64,000 bases of DNA from positions 496,001 to 560,000 of the forward strand of contig CAVXKO010000003.1 in the NCBI GenBank assembly GCA_963762315.1, given 5' to 3'. A program made the translations under genes and the position numbers. Of the stretch, positions 55,730-64,000 are shown one piece after another (the first letter of the stretch is position 1; each line of letters opens with the position of its first letter). The notes below the pieces were generated by a model. That model was not told the DNA's origin and ran no database searches. It saw only the letters and a program-made list of their open reading frames with translations. Source of the stretch: RPQJ01 sp963762315 (GTDB lineage Bacteria > Pseudomonadota > Gammaproteobacteria > Steroidobacterales > Steroidobacteraceae).

Positions 55730-58714
55730 ATGGGGGTGTCGGGCGCAAGCTCGCAGTCTGCGGGCCGCTTCGCGGCCCTGCTCCTTTGCCCATTGCTCGC
55801 GCCGGCGCATCATGCCGCCGCCGATGCCCTCCGGTTCATAGAAACCGACAACCTCACGGTCGTCTATTCGGATCCGACCGGCACGCATCTCGTGCCGCAC
55901 GCCACTCAGTGTTTCGAGGGCGCAGCGGCTGGCCAGCTGGCGCGCTTCGGCTACGTTCCCGATGGCAAGGTCGCGGTCGTGCTGCGTGATTTCTCCGACC
56001 GCGGCAACGCTTTCGCGTCGCAAGGCGCACCGCGCAACCGGATCTTCATGGACGTTGCGCCGGTCGACCTCATCTTCGAGACGTTCAGCCCCGGCGAGCG
56101 CATGTTCACGCTCGCCAACCACGAATTCGTGCACATGGCGACGACCGATGGCGCCAGTCCCGAGGACATGACCTACCGGCGCCTGATGCTCGGCAAGGTG
56201 ATGCCCGTCGCCGAGCATCCCGAGAGTCTTTTCTATAACTACCTCACCAACCCGCGCGGCGTGGCTCCGCGCTGGTACCAGGAAGGCAGCGCGGTCTTCA
56301 TGGAGACGTGGTACGGCGGCGGCCTCGGGCGCGCGCAAGGCGGCTACGACGAGATGGTGTTCCGCGCGATGGTGCGCGACGGCGCGCATATCTACGACCC
56401 GCTGGGCCTCGTGTCGAAAGGCACGGAAGTCGATTTCCAGATCGGCGCGAACGCCTACTTGTACGGCACGCGCTTCATGAGTTACCTGGCGTTGAAGTAC
56501 TCGCCCGAGAAGGCGCTCGACTGGTGGACACGGCGCGAGGGTACGCGGCGCTACTATGCGTCCGACTTCGAGCGCGTCTTCGGCCTTCCGCTCGAGCAGG
56601 CCTGGCGGGAATGGATCGCCTGGGAGGCGCAGTTCCAGGCCCGCAACCTGCAATCGGTTCGCGAGTACCCGATCACGCCGCACACCGACGTGGCCCGCCA
56701 GGGGCTCGGCGCGCTGTCGCGTGCGTTCCTCAGCCCCGACCAGCAGACGCTGTATGCGGCCGTGCGCTATCCGGGCCGCGTACCGAGCATCGTCGCGATT
56801 TCCATGGCCGATGGCTCCGTGAAGGAACTGCAGGAAGTCCAGGGTGCCGTGCCCTACCGGGTTTCTTCGCTCGCGCTGGACGCGGCTTCATCGACGCTCT
56901 TCTACACGACGGACAACACCAATTACCGCAACCTGATGGCGCTCGACCTGAAGAGCGGCAAGCCGCGCATGCTGCTGCGGCATGCGCGCATCGGCGACAT
57001 CGCATACAACCCGGTGGACCGCTCCCTGTGGGGCCTGCGCACCAACAACGGTTTTTCGATGCTCGTGCGCATCCCGTTCCCGTACGACTCCTGGCAGTCC
57101 GTGCACGTGTTTCCGTTCGGCGAGGTGCCGTTCGATCTCGACATCTCCCCCGACGGCTCGCTGCTGTCGATGTCGTGGGCGGGTCCCGATCCGACGGGCA
57201 AGTCGACCCAGGTCATGCAACTGCGTGTCGTGGCGACGAGCGCCGCCGCGGCTGGCAACCTGGTTCCGTCACAGGTGTTCGAATTCGGTTTCGCGGTGCC
57301 GGAAGGCTTCGTGTTCTCGCAAGACGGGCGCTACCTCTACGGCAGCTCCTATTACACTGGCGTTTCCAATATCTATCGCTACGAGATCGCCAGCGGAAAG
57401 ATGGAGGCGATGAGCAACGCCGAAGTCGGCTTCTTCCGCCCGCTGCCCTTGTCCGACGACGAACTGCTCGTCTTCCATTACACGGCCCAGGGTTTCGTGC
57501 CGGCCAGGATCAAGGCCCGGCCGACCGAGGACCTCAGCGCCGTCACGTTTCTCGGCGAGCAGGTCGCCACGCAGCATCCGGTCGTGCAGGGCTGGGCGAT
57601 CAAGCTGCCTGCGGGCGAGACGCAGGGCACGAAGATCGTGCGCAAAGGGGACTACAGCGCGGTGCGCGAGCTGCGGCCCGAGGCATTGTATCCAGTGGTC
57701 GAGGGATACAAGGATTCGGTGTCGCTCGGCCTGCACGCGCGCTTCAGCGATCCGGCGGGGTTCGATTCGCTGGGCCTGACCGGCGGATACAGCCCCGACT
57801 CGAGCCTGCCGGGCAAGGAGCGGGCGCATTTCACGGCCTTGTACCGGCACTACCTCTGGACCGCCGGCCTGCGCTGGAACGGCGCCGACTTCTACGACCT
57901 GTTCGGCCCGACGAAGGTCAGCCGTGAGGGCTACAGCGGGTTCGTCGGCTACGAGCACCCGCTCATCTATGATCTCCCGCGGACCTTGAGCATCAACAGC
58001 CGCGTGGCGTACTACGGCGATCTCGATTCGCTGCCCGGATTCCAGAACGTCCCGTCGCCCTCGGACAAGCTGTTCACCGCCGACGTCGGCCTGGTCTCGA
58101 AGAATGCACGCGCGTCGATCGGGCACGTGGACGACGAGAAAGGGATCAACTGGTCGCTCAACGCGCACGTGTACTCGGCGGCCGGGGACACGATTCCGGC
58201 GCTGTACGGCCAGTGGGATGCCGGCTTCCAGATGCCGCTGAAGCATTCGTCGCTCTGGTGGCGCAACGGCGCCGGGGCGTCGTTCGGCGACCGCGACAAT
58301 CCTCTCGCCAACGCGTACTTCGGCGGCTTCGGCAACAACTACGTCGACAGCGGTGAGGCGAAGCGCTACCGCGACCTGTTCCGCCTGCCGGGTTTCGAAA
58401 TCGACGCGCTGCAGGGCAAGTCCTTCGCGAAGTCGATGCTCGAGTGGAACCTCCCGCCGGTCCGCTTCGAGCGAGCGGGCAGCCCGGGCTTTTTTGCGAG
58501 CTGGCTGCGCCCGGCCGTCTTCGCCACGGCGCTGGTGACGGATCCCGACGACGGCGACTTCCGCCAGGAGGCCTACGATGTGGGCCTCCAGCTCGACCTG
58601 CAGCTGCAGGTCATGCACCGCCTCCCCATGATGCTCTCGGTCGGTTACGCTCACGGCTTCGAGGGAAACGGAGCGGGCAAGGACGAATGGATGGTCTCGT
58701 TCAAGGTGCTGTGA
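55730..58714 (+). CDS. Secreted zinc peptidase fused to a propeller and an outer-membrane barrel
   Basis: This is a 994-residue protein with a signal peptide ending near HHAAAD. Residues about 60-300 form a gluzincin-type peptidase: HEFVH near 131 and the downstream RWYQEGSAVF near 181, which supplies the third ligand Glu. Residues about 330-640 hold WD40/TolB-like blades (ISMADGSVKELQEVQG, FDLDISPDGSLLSMSW, FSQDGRYLYGSSYY). The last 340 or so residues are beta strands typical of an outer-membrane barrel (GYSGFVGYEHPLIYDLPR to EWMVSFKVL). It lies between the repeat protein and prsW. The exact family and substrate are unknown. Confidence 0.75.
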   Translation: MGVSGASSQSAGRFAALLLCPLLAPAHHAAADALRFIETDNLTVVYSDPTGTHLVPHATQCFEGAAAGQLARFGYVPDGKVAVVLRDFSDRGNAFASQGAPRNRIFMDVAPVDLIFETFSPGERMFTLANHEFVHMATTDGASPEDMTYRRLMLGKVMPVAEHPESLFYNYLTNPRGVAPRWYQEGSAVFMETWYGGGLGRAQGGYDEMVFRAMVRDGAHIYDPLGLVSKGTEVDFQIGANAYLYGTRFMSYLALKYSPEKALDWWTRREGTRRYYASDFERVFGLPLEQAWREWIAWEAQFQARNLQSVREYPITPHTDVARQGLGALSRAFLSPDQQTLYAAVRYPGRVPSIVAISMADGSVKELQEVQGAVPYRVSSLALDAASSTLFYTTDNTNYRNLMALDLKSGKPRMLLRHARIGDIAYNPVDRSLWGLRTNNGFSMLVRIPFPYDSWQSVHVFPFGEVPFDLDISPDGSLLSMSWAGPDPTGKSTQVMQLRVVATSAAAAGNLVPSQVFEFGFAVPEGFVFSQDGRYLYGSSYYTGVSNIYRYEIASGKMEAMSNAEVGFFRPLPLSDDELLVFHYTAQGFVPARIKARPTEDLSAVTFLGEQVATQHPVVQGWAIKLPAGETQGTKIVRKGDYSAVRELRPEALYPVVEGYKDSVSLGLHARFSDPAGFDSLGLTGGYSPDSSLPGKERAHFTALYRHYLWTAGLRWNGADFYDLFGPTKVSREGYSGFVGYEHPLIYDLPRTLSINSRVAYYGDLDSLPGFQNVPSPSDKLFTADVGLVSKNARASIGHVDDEKGINWSLNAHVYSAAGDTIPALYGQWDAGFQMPLKHSSLWWRNGAGASFGDRDNPLANAYFGGFGNNYVDSGEAKRYRDLFRLPGFEIDALQGKSFAKSMLEWNLPPVRFERAGSPGFFASWLRPAVFATALVTDPDDGDFRQEAYDVGLQLDLQLQVMHRLPMMLSVGYAHGFEGNGAGKDEWMVSFKVL

Positions 58715-58736
58715 GCTTCGATTCCGGCCGCTCCGC

Positions 58737-59777
58737 ATGACGGCCGAACTGCTCGCCCGCGGACCGACCGCGCTGCTGCCGGTGCTGCTGTTCCTCGGCG
58801 CGCTCTACTACCTCGACAGTTTCAAGCTCGTCAGCGTGCGCATGGTGGCGGGCGCCATGACCGTTGGCGCGATCGCCGCCTGCCTGAGTTATCCCGTCCA
58901 TTCGTACGTGCTCGACAGGGTCACGATCGATTTCCACGCGTATTCGCGCTACGTCTCGCCCTGGATCGAGGAATCGCTGAAGGCCGTCACCCTGGTGTTC
59001 CTGGTGCGCACGCGCCGCATCGGGCTGCTGGTCGATGCAGCGATCGCCGGTTTCGCGATCGGCACGGGTTTCGCGCTCGTCGAGAATCTCTACTACCTCG
59101 CGTCGCGCCCCGATGCGGCGTTCGCCGTGCAGGTGATCCGCGGCTTCGGCACGGCGATCATGCACGGCGGCGCCACGGCGATGTTCGGGGTGGTGTCCGT
59201 CGCCCTGTTCGAGCGCCGGCCGGACGGGATCCTCAGCGTGTTCCTGCCCGGGCTGCTGGCCGCCGCGACGCTGCACTCGGGATACAACCACCTCCTGTAC
59301 CGGCCGGTGGTCGCCACGCTGATCACGCTGCTGGCGCTGCCGGGGATCATCTATTTCGTGTTCCAGCGCAGCGAGTCGTCGCTGCGGGAGTGGCTCGAAT
59401 CCGACCTCGACTCCGACCTCGAGTTGCTGGAGTCGATCAATTCGGGCGAGTTCACGGACAGCCACGCGGGCAAGTACCTGCACTCGCTGAAGGAAGGCTT
59501 TCGCGGCGAGGTCGTCGCGGACATGCTGTGCTACCTGCGGCTGCACGTGGAACTCGCGCTGCGCGCCAAGGGGATCCTGATGCTCCGGGAGAGCGGCATC
59601 GAAACCCCGCCGCTCGACGAAGAGACGAAGGGCAAGCTGGTCGAACTCGACTACCTCGAAAAAAGCATCGGCCGGACGGGACAACTCGCGCTGCGTCCTT
59701 TGCTGGTCGCGACCGGCAAGGATCTCTGGCAACTGAGCCTGCTCGAGCAGACCCACGCCCAGGCGGATCAGCGCTGA
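58737..59777 (+). CDS. prsW: PrsW-family intramembrane protease
   Basis: This polytopic protein of 346 residues has family motifs in order: SPWIEESLKAVTLVFLV with the Glu pair, GTGFALVENLYYL, GTAIMHGGATAMFG and LHSGYNHLLY. These match the glutamate/His active-site helices of PrsW/CAAX-type proteases. A cytoplasmic C-terminal helical tail of about 130 residues follows. In Bacillus PrsW cuts the anti-sigma factor RsiW; here an ECF/anti-sigma pair lies 4 kb upstream on the same strand. It overlaps uup by 10 bp tail to tail. Confidence 0.85.
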   Translation: MTAELLARGPTALLPVLLFLGALYYLDSFKLVSVRMVAGAMTVGAIAACLSYPVHSYVLDRVTIDFHAYSRYVSPWIEESLKAVTLVFLVRTRRIGLLVDAAIAGFAIGTGFALVENLYYLASRPDAAFAVQVIRGFGTAIMHGGATAMFGVVSVALFERRPDGILSVFLPGLLAAATLHSGYNHLLYRPVVATLITLLALPGIIYFVFQRSESSLREWLESDLDSDLELLESINSGEFTDSHAGKYLHSLKEGFRGEVVADMLCYLRLHVELALRAKGILMLRESGIETPPLDEETKGKLVELDYLEKSIGRTGQLALRPLLVATGKDLWQLSLLEQTHAQADQR

Positions 59778-61720
59778 GCGTTGCGGCGCATGTCGAGCTC
59801 GGCCCAGCGCTCGAACGCCGCTTCCAGCAACTGCTCGATCTCCGTCGCCCGCACCGCATCCAGGCGCATCCGTTCGCCGCCGCGTTTGTGGTACTCGCCG
59901 CCGGCCATCGCGGCCGCTAGCGCCTTCTGTTCTTCCTCGAGCGCCTCGATCTGCTTCGGCAACTGCTCGAGTTCGCGCGTTTCCTTGTAGCTCAGCTTGG
60001 CAAGGGCCGGCTTGCCGGGATTGCCGGAAGACGAAGAGCCCTCACCCGGCCGTTGGCCGACCTCTCCCGCGGATGCGGGAGAGGTATCCCCACCTCTCCC
60101 GCTTGCGGGAGAGGTCGCGCCTTGCGCGGGTGAGGGTTCTTCACCTCTCCCGCCTGCGGGAGAGGTCGCACGCAGTGCGGGTGAGGGTGCGCGAAGCGCG
60201 GGTGAGGGTGCGCGCAGCGCAGGCCGCTGCCGCAGCCAGTCGCTGTAGCCGCCGACGTACTCGCGCCACGCGCCATCGCCGTCCGGGGCGAGCGTCTGCG
60301 TGACGACGTTGTCGAGGAACGCGCGATCGTGGCTCACCAGCAGCAGCGTGCCGGGGTAGTCCTGCAGCGTGTCCTCGAGCAGTTCGAGCGACTCGATGTC
60401 GAGGTCGTTGGTGGGCTCGTCGAGCACCAGGATGTTCGCCGGCCTTGAGAAGAGCCGCGCAAGCAGCAGGCGGTTGCGTTCGCCGCCCGAGAGCATCTTC
60501 ACGGGCGAGCCCACGCGCTGCGGCGAAAATAGAAAATCGCCGAGATAGCTGATCACGTGCTTGCGCTGGCCGCCGACCTCGACCCAGTCCGAGGTCGGGC
60601 TGATCGTCTCGGCGACGGTACGCTCCGGATCGAGCTGTCCGCGCAGCTGGTCGAAGTAGGCGACTGCGAGGTTGGTTCCAAGCCGCACGGTGCCGGTGTC
60701 GGGCTCGAGTTCGCCGAGAATCAACTTCAGCAAGGTCGACTTGCCGGCGCCGTTCGGGCCGACGATGCCGAAGCGATCGCCGCGCAGGATGCGCAGGTCG
60801 AGATCGCGCACGATGGGGCGGCCGCCGAAGCGCTTGCCGACGCCGGTCAGTTCCGCCACGAGCTTGCCCGAGCGCTCGCCCGCATCGAGGCTCAGCCTGA
60901 CGTTGCCGATGCGTTCGCGCCGCGCCTCACGCTCCTCGCGCAGGTGCTCGAGCCGCTTCACGCGGCCCTCGTTGCGCGTGCGCCGCGCCTCGACGCCCTT
61001 GCGGATCCAGACCTCTTCCTGCGCCCAGAACTTGTCGAACTTGCGGCGCGCCACCGCTTCTTCGGCGAGTTGCTCGGCCTTGCGCCGCTCGTACGCCGCG
61101 TAGTTGCCCGGATACGAGCGCAGCAGGCCGCGGTCGAGCTCGACGATGCGCGTTGCGACGCGATCGAGGAACTGGCGATCGTGCGTGATGACGATCGAGG
61201 CCGGTCCGTCGACGAGCAACTTCTCGAGCATCTCGATGCCGTCGATGTCGAGGTGGTTGGTGGGCTCGTCGAGGAGCAGCAACTGCGGCTCGAGCGCCAT
61301 GGCGAGCGCGAGGGCCGCGCGCTTGCGCTCGCCGCCCGAGGCGCTGGCGGGCGAGGCCGAACCGTCCAGGCCGAAGCGGTGCAGGAACTCGACGAGGCGC
61401 GCTTCGACACGCCAGCGCACGCGCTCGTCGTCGATGCGTTCGATGCCGCCGCGAGCCGCCAGCGCTTCACGCAGCGTCGCGCTCGCCGGCAACACCGGCT
61501 CCTGTTCTACCAGAATCACTCTCAGGCCGTCGCCGCGTTGCAGCTCGCCGTCGTCGAGCGCGAGCGTGCCGGCAATCACGTTCAACAGGGAGGACTTGCC
61601 CGTGCCGTTGCGGCCGATGAGGCCGATGCGTTCGCCGGGTTCGACCGTGAGCGATGCCCGGTCGAGCAGCGGATGGAGGCCGAACGCGAGTTCGGCATTG
61701 ATTATCGTTATCAATGGCAT
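59768..61720 (-). CDS. uup: ABC-F ATPase Uup
   Basis: This is a cytoplasmic ABC-F protein of 650 residues with two ATPase domains. Walker A motifs are GRNGTGKSS near 33 and GPNGAGKST near 318, signatures SGGERKR and LSGGERNR, and both Walker B motifs are followed by DEPTNHLD or DEPTNDLD. A C-terminal coiled coil (LPKQIEALEEEQKALAAAMA) is typical of Uup, which binds DNA or ribosomes. Between them, about residues 497-560 are a Pro/Ser/Ala/Arg linker encoded by palindromic repeats. The start ATG is at 61720. Confidence 0.92.
   Translation of the reverse strand: MPLITIINAELAFGLHPLLDRASLTVEPGERIGLIGRNGTGKSSLLNVIAGTLALDDGELQRGDGLRVILVEQEPVLPASATLREALAARGGIERIDDERVRWRVEARLVEFLHRFGLDGSASPASASGGERKRAALALAMALEPQLLLLDEPTNHLDIDGIEMLEKLLVDGPASIVITHDRQFLDRVATRIVELDRGLLRSYPGNYAAYERRKAEQLAEEAVARRKFDKFWAQEEVWIRKGVEARRTRNEGRVKRLEHLREEREARRERIGNVRLSLDAGERSGKLVAELTGVGKRFGGRPIVRDLDLRILRGDRFGIVGPNGAGKSTLLKLILGELEPDTGTVRLGTNLAVAYFDQLRGQLDPERTVAETISPTSDWVEVGGQRKHVISYLGDFLFSPQRVGSPVKMLSGGERNRLLLARLFSRPANILVLDEPTNDLDIESLELLEDTLQDYPGTLLLVSHDRAFLDNVVTQTLAPDGDGAWREYVGGYSDWLRQRPALRAPSPALRAPSPALRATSPAGGRGEEPSPAQGATSPASGRGGDTSPASAGEVGQRPGEGSSSSGNPGKPALAKLSYKETRELEQLPKQIEALEEEQKALAAAMAGGEYHKRGGERMRLDAVRATEIEQLLEAAFERWAELDMRRNAQR
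60061..60209. repeat. Cluster of short palindromes and direct repeats inside uup
   Basis: Three near-identical palindromes of the form cctctcccgc-n-gcgggagagg lie at 60061-60084, 60092-60115 and 60143-60166. Copies of gcgggtgaggg occur near 60127, 60178 and 60199. All lie within the uup frame and encode the linker without a stop. The motif resembles scattered palindromic elements seen in several proteobacterial genomes; that comparison is from memory. Confidence 0.8.
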
Positions 61721-61882
61721 AAGGCGAAGAAGAATGGCACAGCTCGCGGCGTCGCGGCAGATCGACAAGGTCACGACGCGGGGCGAGTTCGAATCGGGAT
61801 CGCGCCTACGGCAAACCCTCATGCATTCGGATGTTGCCCGTTGTAGTGGTTGTCGGGATTCCGCTCGAGTCGCCATTGAAGC

Positions 61883-63694
61883 ATGACCGGCGTCGGATCA
61901 GGGGGAAGTGCCGTGGACGATCGGATCGCCCGACTGGAGTCCAGCGTCGCGCACCTGCAACAGGCCATTCAGTCGTTGCAGCAGCGCCTCGATATGCTTG
62001 AGACCCGGCTACCCGCGGAAGCAACCGGCCAGGAGAGCACGGCAGCGGGTGCTTTGCGGGCGGGTGCGGTAGCGGGCCCGGCGGCGCGCCCGGAGGCCCG
62101 TACCTCTAAGCAGGATCCACGCGATCCGATCGTGATCCTTACGCTCATCGGGCGGCTGTTCCTCGTGCTCGCCGGCGGCTTCTTCCTCCGTGCAATGACG
62201 GACTCGGGCGTCATGGCTCCGCCGCTTGGCCTGTCCGTGGGTTTCCTGTACGCGATGCTGTGGCTCGTCTTCGCCGATCGCGCCGGCAGCCGCCAGGAGC
62301 AACCGAGCGCGCTGTTCCACGGCCTCGCAACCGCGATGATCGCGTTCCCGCTGCTCGTGGAAGCGGCGACGAAATTCAAGGTACTTCACGGCACGCCGAG
62401 TGCCGTAGCGGTCGCCATCCTGACCGCCGCCATGCTGTTCGTCGCGTGGCACCGGCGGTTGCGGGGCATCGCGTGGATTGCCGTCATCGGGGCCGCGCCG
62501 ACCAGTGCAATCCTGCTGTCGCAAACTGGCGCCGCGGTGCCGTTTGCCTTGCTGCTGATCGTGCTCGGGGTCGTTACCCTGTGGTTCGGCTATGCATTGG
62601 ACTGGTGGGGCCTGCGATGGCCGGCCGCGCTGGCCGCCGACCTCGCCGTCGTCGGCGTCACGCTGCGTGCACTGGCACCCACGCAGCCCGATCCGCCGCA
62701 GGTCGCCATGCTGATGCAGATGACCCTGCTTGGGGCCTATGTGGTGAGCATCGCGATCCGCACGCTGATCCGCGGCCGCAACGTGGTGCCGTTCGAGGTG
62801 GCGCAGACTGCCGCAGCGCTCGTCGTCGGGTTCGGCGGCGCCCTGTACCTGACCAACGTCACCGGTATTCTTCCGGCGACGATCGGCATGGTCAGCCTCG
62901 TCCTTGGCTTGGCCAGCTACGGAGTCGCGCTGGCTTTCCTGGACCGGCGCAAGGACAACGGCGCGAACGTCTACTACTACACCACGCTTGCGCTGGTGCA
63001 CGTCATCGCCGGAATCGCGCTCGTGCTCGCCTCATCGTCGACCGGCGTCGTGTTCGCGGTGCTAGGCGTCCTGTTCGCCTGGCTCTGGGCCCGGTTCGGG
63101 CGATCGTTCATGCTGGTGCATGGCGCGGTCTACCTGCTGGCCGCCGGCATCGTTGCCGGGACCGTGAGTTATTGCCTGCGGTTGCTGGCAGCGCCGCCTA
63201 CCGGGCCGTGGGTCGCGCCGGGCACCGTGATGCCGGTGGTCATGCTGGCTGCCGCGCTGGCGTCCTGGTGGGTCTCGGCCCGGCGCTCGACAAGTCGCGA
63301 CGAAATTCTGAGCGCGTTGCGGCTGCTCGTGATCCTCGTCTTCGTGTCGGCCGCAGCGGCTTGCGTGATCGGTTACCTCGCCCCGGTCGTTGGTGCACTG
63401 CCGGATCGCAGCGTGGACATCGGAGTCGTGGCCACCGTCAGTACGGCAGTACTTGCGGTGTCCACGCTGGTCATCGCGTGGCTCGGCCGGATGGAACGGT
63501 TTCGCGAGTTGAGTTGGCTGGTCTATCCGCTGCTGGTCGGAATCGGCGTCAAGATGGCGGCCCAGGACTTCAAGCACTCGCGCCCTGCCACACTTTTCAT
63601 CGCCATGGCGCTGTTCGGCGCGGCGCTGATCGTGGCCCCGCGTCTGCGCCGCGCGGCTGCGAAAGCCGGCCCCCCGGCGGGATCCGCCGCCTAG
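61883..63694 (+). CDS. Large polytopic membrane protein, DUF2339-like
   Basis: This 603-residue protein starts with a short coiled coil (RIARLESSVAHLQQAIQSLQ) and is followed by about 14 hydrophobic helices, for example LIGRLFLVLAGGFFLRAMTD and GLSVGFLYAMLWLVFADRAG. No catalytic motif is visible. The layout (coiled coil plus many helices) matches the DUF2339 type, whose role is unknown. The start could be the ATG at 61883 or a later GTG. It diverges from uup. Confidence 0.75.
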   Translation: MTGVGSGGSAVDDRIARLESSVAHLQQAIQSLQQRLDMLETRLPAEATGQESTAAGALRAGAVAGPAARPEARTSKQDPRDPIVILTLIGRLFLVLAGGFFLRAMTDSGVMAPPLGLSVGFLYAMLWLVFADRAGSRQEQPSALFHGLATAMIAFPLLVEAATKFKVLHGTPSAVAVAILTAAMLFVAWHRRLRGIAWIAVIGAAPTSAILLSQTGAAVPFALLLIVLGVVTLWFGYALDWWGLRWPAALAADLAVVGVTLRALAPTQPDPPQVAMLMQMTLLGAYVVSIAIRTLIRGRNVVPFEVAQTAAALVVGFGGALYLTNVTGILPATIGMVSLVLGLASYGVALAFLDRRKDNGANVYYYTTLALVHVIAGIALVLASSSTGVVFAVLGVLFAWLWARFGRSFMLVHGAVYLLAAGIVAGTVSYCLRLLAAPPTGPWVAPGTVMPVVMLAAALASWWVSARRSTSRDEILSALRLLVILVFVSAAAACVIGYLAPVVGALPDRSVDIGVVATVSTAVLAVSTLVIAWLGRMERFRELSWLVYPLLVGIGVKMAAQDFKHSRPATLFIAMALFGAALIVAPRLRRAAAKAGPPAGSAA

Positions 63695-63788
63695 GTAAAA
63701 ACTCGTAGTGGAATGAACGGCTGCCCGTTGCGCTGCAGCAGCCGGATGATTCGCGCACGGTGCTGCCCATTTACGGAGCGCGTTCATC

Positions 63789-64000
63789 ATGTTGAGCATC
63801 CGATCCCGAGCCTTGGCCGCCTGGTCAAGCCTGCTCGTTGCCGTGGCCTTTGCCTATCCCATCGCTCTGCGCGCCGAGGCAGAGCCGGCCAAAATGCCGG
63901 TCATTCCGAGCACCAGCTGCACGGAGAAATGCCACGAGGACGTGAAGTTCAACTCGCCCGCGCACCCGGACACGCAGTGCGCGGAGTGCCACGTCAACAT
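63789..64000 (+). CDS. Multihaem cytochrome c, N-terminal part (3' truncated by window)
   Basis: This begins with a signal peptide (RALAAWSSLLVAVAFAYPIA). The mature start has SCTEKCHEDV and then TQCAECHVN, so haem-binding cysteines are close together, as in small tetrahaem or NapC-like periplasmic cytochromes. The first site is CxxxCH, with one residue more than the usual CxxCH; the second is normal. The ATG at 63789 has a GGAG site 10 bp upstream. The rest lies beyond the window. Confidence 0.75.
   Translation, partial: MLSIRSRALAAWSSLLVAVAFAYPIALRAEAEPAKMPVIPSTSCTEKCHEDVKFNSPAHPDTQCAECHVN

Noticed and set aside
54855..55793. Minus-strand frame with repeated GELTG and LVQASVLAG blocks
   Set aside because: It is the forced reverse reading of the plus-strand 12-bp repeat. 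The plus strand has the ribosome site, the membrane helix and the operon context.

Overview
The window is 64 kb of high-GC chromosomal DNA, and its gene content points to a gammaproteobacterium. The order gshB-tonB-yqgE-ruvX-pyrB beside pilG-pilH-pilI-pilJ-chpA-chpC, bioA next to rsmE, ampD-ampE, and erpA close to an M23 peptidase and tyrS all recall the Pseudomonas-type order. The 16S gene is gammaproteobacterial in character, but I cannot name a genus by eye. No integrase, transposase, phage or CRISPR array was seen.

Layout. 1-1783: two PilU-type retraction ATPases, the first cut by the window edge. 1784-7430: an accessory stretch with secreted proteins of unknown function, one broken by frameshifts, and a minus-strand CopL-like protein, small periplasmic protein and Met-rich lipoprotein that look like a metal-response group. 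7431-12240 (minus): gshB, tonB-like, yqgE, ruvX, pyrB and a PyrK-like flavoprotein, mostly overlapping. 12414-22023 (plus): the Pil-Chp chemosensory system for type IV pili. 22042-24131 (minus): rsmE and bioA. 24191-28935: ampD, ampE, btuF, then a PduO-type adenosyltransferase and btuB behind a cobalamin riboswitch. 29378-37453: a HisN-like phosphatase, an NmrA-like protein, an FAD oxidase, sodC, btuD, a membrane metalloprotease, pdxH and tyrA. 37480-42899: a GGDEF gene, btuC, rppH, a DUF6776-type gene, erpA and ppx, almost all broken by single-base frameshifts. 42927-45670: an M23 peptidase and tyrS. 45738-51338: a complete rRNA operon (16S, tRNA-Ile, tRNA-Ala, 23S, 5S) with tandem promoters, two boxA sites and a terminator.

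51433-59777 is the most unusual part. Seven same-strand genes encode a GAF/PP2C/HATPase regulator, a STAS antagonist, an ECF sigma factor, a membrane anti-sigma-like protein, a membrane-anchored protein made of about 40 tetrapeptides with glycine at every fourth residue, a secreted zinc-peptidase/propeller/beta-barrel fusion, and a PrsW-type intramembrane protease. This reads as a regulated envelope module that I do not recognise. The window ends with uup, which carries palindromic repeats inside its linker, a large polytopic membrane protein, and the start of a multihaem cytochrome c.

Positions come from reading the sequence. Family names rest on motif recognition without database searches.
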